Assembly: GCA_015680685.1 (NCBI GenBank)
Contig: MNCI01000811.1
Coordinates: 307,318 to 345,852 of the forward strand
Direction: 5' to 3'
DNA: 38,535 nucleotides
Source: Gnetum montanum
Taxonomy: Eukaryota; Streptophyta; Gnetopsida; Gnetales; Gnetaceae
Within the stretch, counting starts at the first letter, position 1. The number at the start of each line of letters is the position of its first letter. The position numbers were made by a program, and so were the translations under genes. The notes beneath the pieces were generated by a model. That model worked only from the letters and a program-made list of their open reading frames with translations. It was not told the origin of the DNA and did not search any database. Of this stretch, positions 33,971-38,535 are shown one piece after another.

Positions 33971-34784
33971 TGATGAGTGGTGAGATACCCCTACACTCAA
34001 CCATACGAATACGAGCGTCTCATGCTTGATCCAGTCGAACTCCAAGGACTAAGTGCTTACGCACCTTAATGGAACACTCAGGGTTAATCAATCGTTGTCT
34101 TTCCAAACTTACTTGTATTGTCACAATTGTATGGTTAAGTAAGCTTGAGGTATATGATTTTTGTAACTTTTATCTTTTTGGTGTCTTATGCTAAGAAGGG
34201 AAAGGGAAAGAGAACTAAGTGACTAACTTACTTTAACTATGCATTAACTAAGTTCTAATTGTCCTAACACCAGTATCCATTCCCACTTTTCGTACACATT
34301 CTGAACTAGTGCAACGCTGCTGGGATTACCAAACGCTAATTGTTATGGGGTTACCAAGTGCTACACGCATGCTCAAAGCGGTTGTACTGAGTGCACTTAA
34401 CTAAGGAAGTCAAAGGTTGAGAGAGAGACTAATTAACTAGGAAAGCATTAAAAATTCAATAATAATTAATTACTAATTAGCTTAATCCGTATGCTGCAAG
34501 GTTTATCATAAAGTTCGTCTTTATTTTCGTACACAAATGTGTGCTTAGGTACAATTTGATCGAATAAAGATCCATTCACTGTATGACTCCTATTGTGGGC
34601 ACACAGAAATTATTCTAACTTTGGAATGGTAAAACTGTAAGATTTTGGCTAAGGGTTTAAGTCTAACTCCCTCGAAACAAAGGGTGCTACCTCTTATTTA
34701 TAGAAGATGAGATAGGACACGATATCGCATACACGATATCATGTGGCGGATGCAATATCACATACGCGATATCGTGGCTCATCA
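33971..34784 (-). repeat. 3' LTR of a third copy of the family (element B)
   Basis: 814 bp with TGATGAGTGG at the left and GGCTCATCA at the right. A minus-strand TATAAATA lies at 34695-34702. The U3 carries GATATC-containing short repeats (about 34715-34772) instead of the catcgatg words of the other copies. Confidence 0.85.
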
Positions 34785-34795
34785 TACCCCCATGA
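34785..34795 (-). promoter_or_regulatory. Polypurine tract of element B
   Basis: The minus strand reads tCATGGGGGTA immediately before the LTR start TGATGAGCC. This is where plus-strand DNA synthesis would be primed, and it fixes the LTR border and orientation. Confidence 0.65.
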
Positions 34796-36460
34796 CTGAA
34801 TGAAAACTCGTCCTTGAGTTCCTTACAAAATATTGGGAAGGTATGGGATTATTGACTTGAATGACACTAATGGTGAATGAGATGACATGTGAATGGATCA
34901 ATCATTACAATACATGACAATATTAGTATTCATGATCACAAGAGTGAACACTATACACATTTGACATCCAGCCTTATTTGGCAGCTAAGAGAGAAGAAAA
35001 GAAGAAGGCATGTTGCTGTCGACGCCAGGATTGTTCCTTCCATTGTTCATCCATAACCGCTTCATCAATCTTGTTCCTTGCATAACTGTTTTAGCACCAA
35101 TCCATCGTAAGTGTTTCCTCCAAGTCCAATCCATTGTTGTATGATTGCCATATGCATACACAACATAGTCACATATGAGCAAGGGTAAGTAAATCATAAT
35201 ACAATTGATACCTTGCCTCGGTGTAAGGTCCATTGGCTAAGTTGTGATATGGCTAATACGGATTCTAGAGATATAACACTGGTGACTACCCAAGGTGTAG
35301 GGGTTAGAAGAAAATTGAAAAAATTGGACCAGGACCCCCATGACTAAGAGCGATCCTCTGGTAGTGATAGAATGGAAAAAGATAAGGAATAAGAAAGATG
35401 GAGAAAAAGAAACAATGGCAACGATGATAAAATGGATGTTAGAAGTGGGAATGAACAAATTAAATGTTGATTGTGGAAATTTTTAAGGGAAAGAAGTTAA
35501 CTGATGCATCAAATAGGAATGCCAGTGGGTCCTCCCCAAAGCAAGGTCATGCTTGTTATGCCCTGACAAACCCACATTCAAAGAGTCCGTAGGCTCTGGA
35601 AATGTCATTCGAAAGCAAGAGTTAAAGTCTTAACCACAAGGGTTTACCAAAAAGAAAACAATGTATCAACCAAAATATAGACTACTGATACAATCGCCAA
35701 TGACGTGGTAAATGGAGAAAGAATGATAGAAAGAAGAGAATGGAATGGAGTCTCAAGACAAGGTGGTGTACAGCCCCTTGTGTATTAATGGTTAATGTGA
35801 CTTAGTAGATCTCATTCCAAATCCAGCCTCAAACAATCCAGATCCAAGGACTTCACATTAATACATTTGGCCAATCCATCCACTTGAAGTAATAGAAATG
35901 CTTCTGCTAAAAAGTCACCACCATTCTGAGGAAACGAGAAAGGAGAAAGTAGGAAGCAAGAAAGGGCCTTAGTTAGAGGGAACATGTTTGTCTAGTTCCA
36001 TAACCAATGCTTGTAGCCCATATGATTATTTCATCTAAGGGGTGTGCTTTGAATTCTCACTTTTTCTTCTTACTTTTTCCTTTTGTTTTGTGTGAGAACC
36101 ACATCATGCAAAGACTTATTATTTTTATTAGCTCAGCTTCCCAATAATGGAGCAATGACAGAATGGTAAGGANGATAATAACTCCAAGGTAAAAACCAAA
36201 CACTAACAATCAATATAATACATTTCATACCACCATCAGGAGCACTTATTAGGTGACGAACCTAAAAAAGCAAACAAACACACAAAGAAATGAAAAAGTA
36301 TAATGATGTTGCAAAACAAAAATAAGAAAAGTTAAAGAATTTGTAAAACAAAAATGTGTAAAAAAAAAACTTAAAAAAGAACTGAGGGCCTCAAATGATC
36401 AACAGAGGTGGCCATCTTCCCCATGACTGAGTTGGAAGGAGGAGATCTGAAATAATGAGT
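34796..36460 (-). other. Non-coding 3' region of element B
   Basis: 34796-34960 matches 4785-4960 of the large element (ttgggaaggtatgggattat). From about 35520 it matches 8690 onward (gtgggtcctcccc). The 2.8-kb coiled-coil ORF and the promoter-like module between those points are missing. The stretch at 34985-35500 was not recognised. There is a single n at 36173. Confidence 0.6.
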
Positions 36461-36464
36461 AGGG

Positions 36465-36848
36465 TCATCCCTTCTCAAAGGTATCATGTGCACTAGCCAT
36501 TCTAAGTTCATGGAAGGGTTTGGATTGTTGCACATTGATTAATAGTCTCTTATTAAGGTTTTTGTTTGACTTTTTAGGAATTTCCAACTTTCCCCAATTG
36601 ATGTTTTCCAGGTTAAGGTTTGGAAGGTGGCGACGATCTTGCTCTAGTGCATCTATGCTTTCGATGTGAGCACAAGTTATTCCATCAATTAGTTCCATGC
36701 ACGTTAGCGAGTTGCTCTCTTGATTAGCTAACAGCCACTGGGTGTCTCTTTGTCGTGTGGCTGTTGCATATAGGCACTTTTGTAGGGTAGGGTCTTGTGC
36801 ACACTAGTTGCATGCAGGCAATGCTAAACTTTGCTCAACCCATGATCT
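36465..36848 (-). pseudogene. Post-protease sequence joined to the integrase end in element B
   Basis: The minus strand after the protease encodes about 77 open codons (MELIDGITCAHIESIDALEQ onward). Near 36480 comes sequence equivalent to the end of the integrase region of the large element (about 9920-9970). RT, RNase H and nearly all integrase are therefore absent from this copy. Confidence 0.5.
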
Positions 36849-37571
36849 CTACACACAATTGCACCTTGTATCACTGTATGCGATGCATGGAACCTTCTTC
36901 TTCTCGATCTTTCCAAAAGATTTTTCCTTAGATATCTTTAGGGAAAGATTATGGATTCCTAGGCATGCATCTACAGTACTTAGCCATGCCCTTCCCATTA
37001 TTATTGGGAAGTCCCCTTTATCGTTATTTACTTGTATCACTAGGAAATTAGCTGAGTACGACCACCCACACATAATGGTAATGATGTCCTCCACTAGTCC
37101 TAAGGGAACAGTGATGGACTGGTCAGCCAGCTCTAGGCGAATATTGCTCTTCCTTAATGGAGGTAGGTTGCAGGATTTGTACATCTCTTGTGATATTAAG
37201 TTGACTTCGGAACCTGAGTCTAGAAGAGCTTTACTTGGTTCATTCCCAATGACTTGGAGATAGATTATAGGACTTCCAGGATCAGGGAATTTCTTCGGAA
37301 GGTAGCCCATGTTAATCCAGTCAGTAACGACATGTGTTAACATAACTGTATGCATTAAGGTTGGTGTTTGGTTTGAAGGGAGCTCTGAAGCCTTATTTGA
37401 TGGAGAGGCGTTCAAAGGTTCAACTGCATGTGGTTGTGAGGGCTTGGTTGGACTATTGGTTCTGAAGAAAGATCTTTTCTTCATAAGGTTGTTAGAACCA
37501 ACTATGGGTTGAGGATTCACATCCCTCATGGCATTGCGTTGTTGCGATTGAGTGGGGAGTTCCCCCTGCAT
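36849..37571 (-). pseudogene. Aspartic protease region of element B, 240 open codons
   Basis: The open frame holds IGNEPSKALLDSGSEVNLIS with the active-site DSG, then LELADQSITVPLGLVEDI, FLVIQVNN and FPIIMGRAWLST. This is the retropepsin fold of Athila-like elements (A.xD.GAsVNLmp...LADrS...G.iEDv). The upstream part is a proline-rich linker (PTKPSQPHAVEPLNAS). It would cleave the gag polyprotein. The protease itself is uninterrupted, unlike its counterpart at 13357-13839, but stops and a frameshift separate it from gag. Confidence 0.7.
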
Positions 37572-37942
37572 TGTTGGAGTGGGTGGTAATGGAGCTATTG
37601 GTGTGAGAGTTGCTGATGGATTTGGAGGATGGTATGTCTATGGGTTATCTCTCCTAAGAGAAGGAGTCCTATAATAATCCTGAGCTTGGTAGTGATGTTG
37701 TGGTGTCACGTGACCAACAGAGTCACATGGAGAGATTGGATGCTACATGTAGTAGCCATATCGATCCGGTTGCTAGTAGGGGTATTGTTGCCTTGGTGGT
37801 GGCATCCCCCATGATTGTGGGCATTGCCACTATTGATGTTACTCAGCAGGTTGTGGTGGAGTTCCACTTGGATAATATGTTAAAGGTTGGTGGAACTACC
37901 TTGGGGATAAGGTAACCGTCAGGGTGCTTGCCATTTATTAAG
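37572..37942 (-). pseudogene. Pro/Tyr/Gln-rich spacer between gag and protease in element B
   Basis: The best minus-strand frame is rich in proline, tyrosine and glutamine (TYYPSGTPPQPAE, GMPPPRQQYPY, HVTPQHHYQAQDYYRTP). It has several TAG/TAA codons and a shift relative to the zinc-knuckle frame. Confidence 0.45.
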
Positions 37943-38535
37943 TCATGAGTTGAGTGCATACACCCCAGACTCTTGTAGATGTGAGATCACTGGGCAACAT
38001 CCCTTAGGATGGTCATATTGGCATATCTCACAACCACCGTCATTGTTCATGTTTGAATCCACAACCTCTTTGGTGATGGCCATTTTGCCCTTACCCTTGT
38101 TATGTGCATTGTCCACTTCTCTTTTTTTATTTTTGTCATGGTCACTACCTTGCTCCCTAGACTTCTCTATGATTTTAAAAACAGTTTCAAACCTATTATC
38201 TAGGGAGTCCCACATTTGGTCTACCTTTGTCGATACTTTTGTTGTTAACTTTTGGAGTGGCAAATTTTTTCTATTTACCATCTCTTCGAGTGGTGACTCT
38301 TCCTCCTCCTCACAAAATCTCACTCCCCTTTTCCGAAGGAAAGGATCTCAGTTGTATTCTTCTACACTTTCTCTCTTACGTAGCTCCCCTTCTTCCTTGG
38401 CTACTTGCTTTAGCAATCTATGAACCTGATGAGACCTAAGCTCTAATAATCTCCCTTGGGCATACGTTCCAAGTGTTCTCCTTGTTTCATGCCTAAGTCC
38501 ATCTACGAGATGGCATAGTTGATCCCGCTACGAAT
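37943..38535 (-). pseudogene. gag 3' half with zinc knuckle, element B (runs off the window)
   Basis: The minus strand from the window edge reads RRTLGTYAQGRLLELRSHQ, homologous to the gag of the large element (RRTLGMYA). A helix-rich part follows (LLKQVAKEEGELRKRESVEE), then a TGA at 38350-38348 and a 126-codon open stretch. The latter includes FCEEEEESPLEE and ends with the knuckle CEICQYDHPKGCC, a CX2CX3HX4C form. The 5' half of gag and the 5' LTR would lie to the right of the window. Confidence 0.65.

Noticed and set aside
36808-37263. 151-codon plus-strand ORF
   Set aside because: It lies opposite the protease frame, whose DSG motif and family resemblance are clear. The plus-strand product resembles nothing.
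37950-38423. 157-codon plus-strand ORF rich in Ser/Leu
   Set aside because: It is the antisense shadow of the gag frame with the zinc knuckle.
1-38535. CRISPR arrays, bacterial operons, rRNA or intact tRNA genes
   Set aside because: None seen. The repeats present are LTR, minisatellite and SINE-like, and the gene structure is that of a plant nuclear genome.

Overview
The window is nuclear DNA of a land plant, most likely a seed plant with a large, repeat-rich genome. A gymnosperm would fit the TE density, but the sequence does not prove it. The evidence is one complete, intron-containing plant Shaker-type K+ channel gene of AKT1 type, surrounded by decayed plant retrotransposons: Ty3/gypsy elements of Athila/Tat flavour, an L1-like LINE and tRNA-derived SINE-like pieces. 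Single n bases and a 153-base N block show that this is a draft scaffold.

Layout. 1-289: end of a plus-oriented LTR. 290-3838: old repeats, namely two SINE-like copies, a minus-strand Tat-like gag-pol relic and a degenerate 43-bp tandem array. 3844-16305: a full-length Ty3/gypsy element on the minus strand, bounded by two ~915-bp LTRs and a 5-bp target-site duplication (ATAAT). Read on the minus strand it runs 5' LTR, gag, protease/RT region (scrambled in the assembly), RT, RNase H, integrase, a long spacer with a second LTR-promoter-like module, a ~940-codon coiled-coil ORF, and 3' LTR. All its ORFs are broken by stops. 12128-13203 is a near-perfect 494-bp inverted repeat that ends exactly at the N block and is probably an assembly error. 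16311-18836: AT-rich flank with one SINE and the 3' side of the channel gene.

18837-25178 (minus): the K+ channel gene, reconstructed here as 14 exons and 896 residues. Every intron is GT-AG, all phases agree and there is no internal stop. It has S1-S6, the TVGYGD filter, C-linker, cyclic-nucleotide-binding-like domain, ankyrin repeats and a KHA domain. It is the only gene in the window that looks functional. 26040-30685 (minus): a decayed LINE with endonuclease, RT and zf-RVT regions. 32174-38535 (minus): remains of two more copies of the same LTR family. One is reduced to a 3' LTR plus the tail of the coiled-coil ORF. The other keeps gag and protease but has lost RT, RNase H, integrase and the coiled-coil ORF.

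The points of most interest are the extra 3' coiled-coil ORF with its internal promoter-like module, the gag-protease-only relative, an in-frame stop-free 120-bp intron between S6 and the C-linker of the channel, and the alanine beside the channel's selectivity filter.
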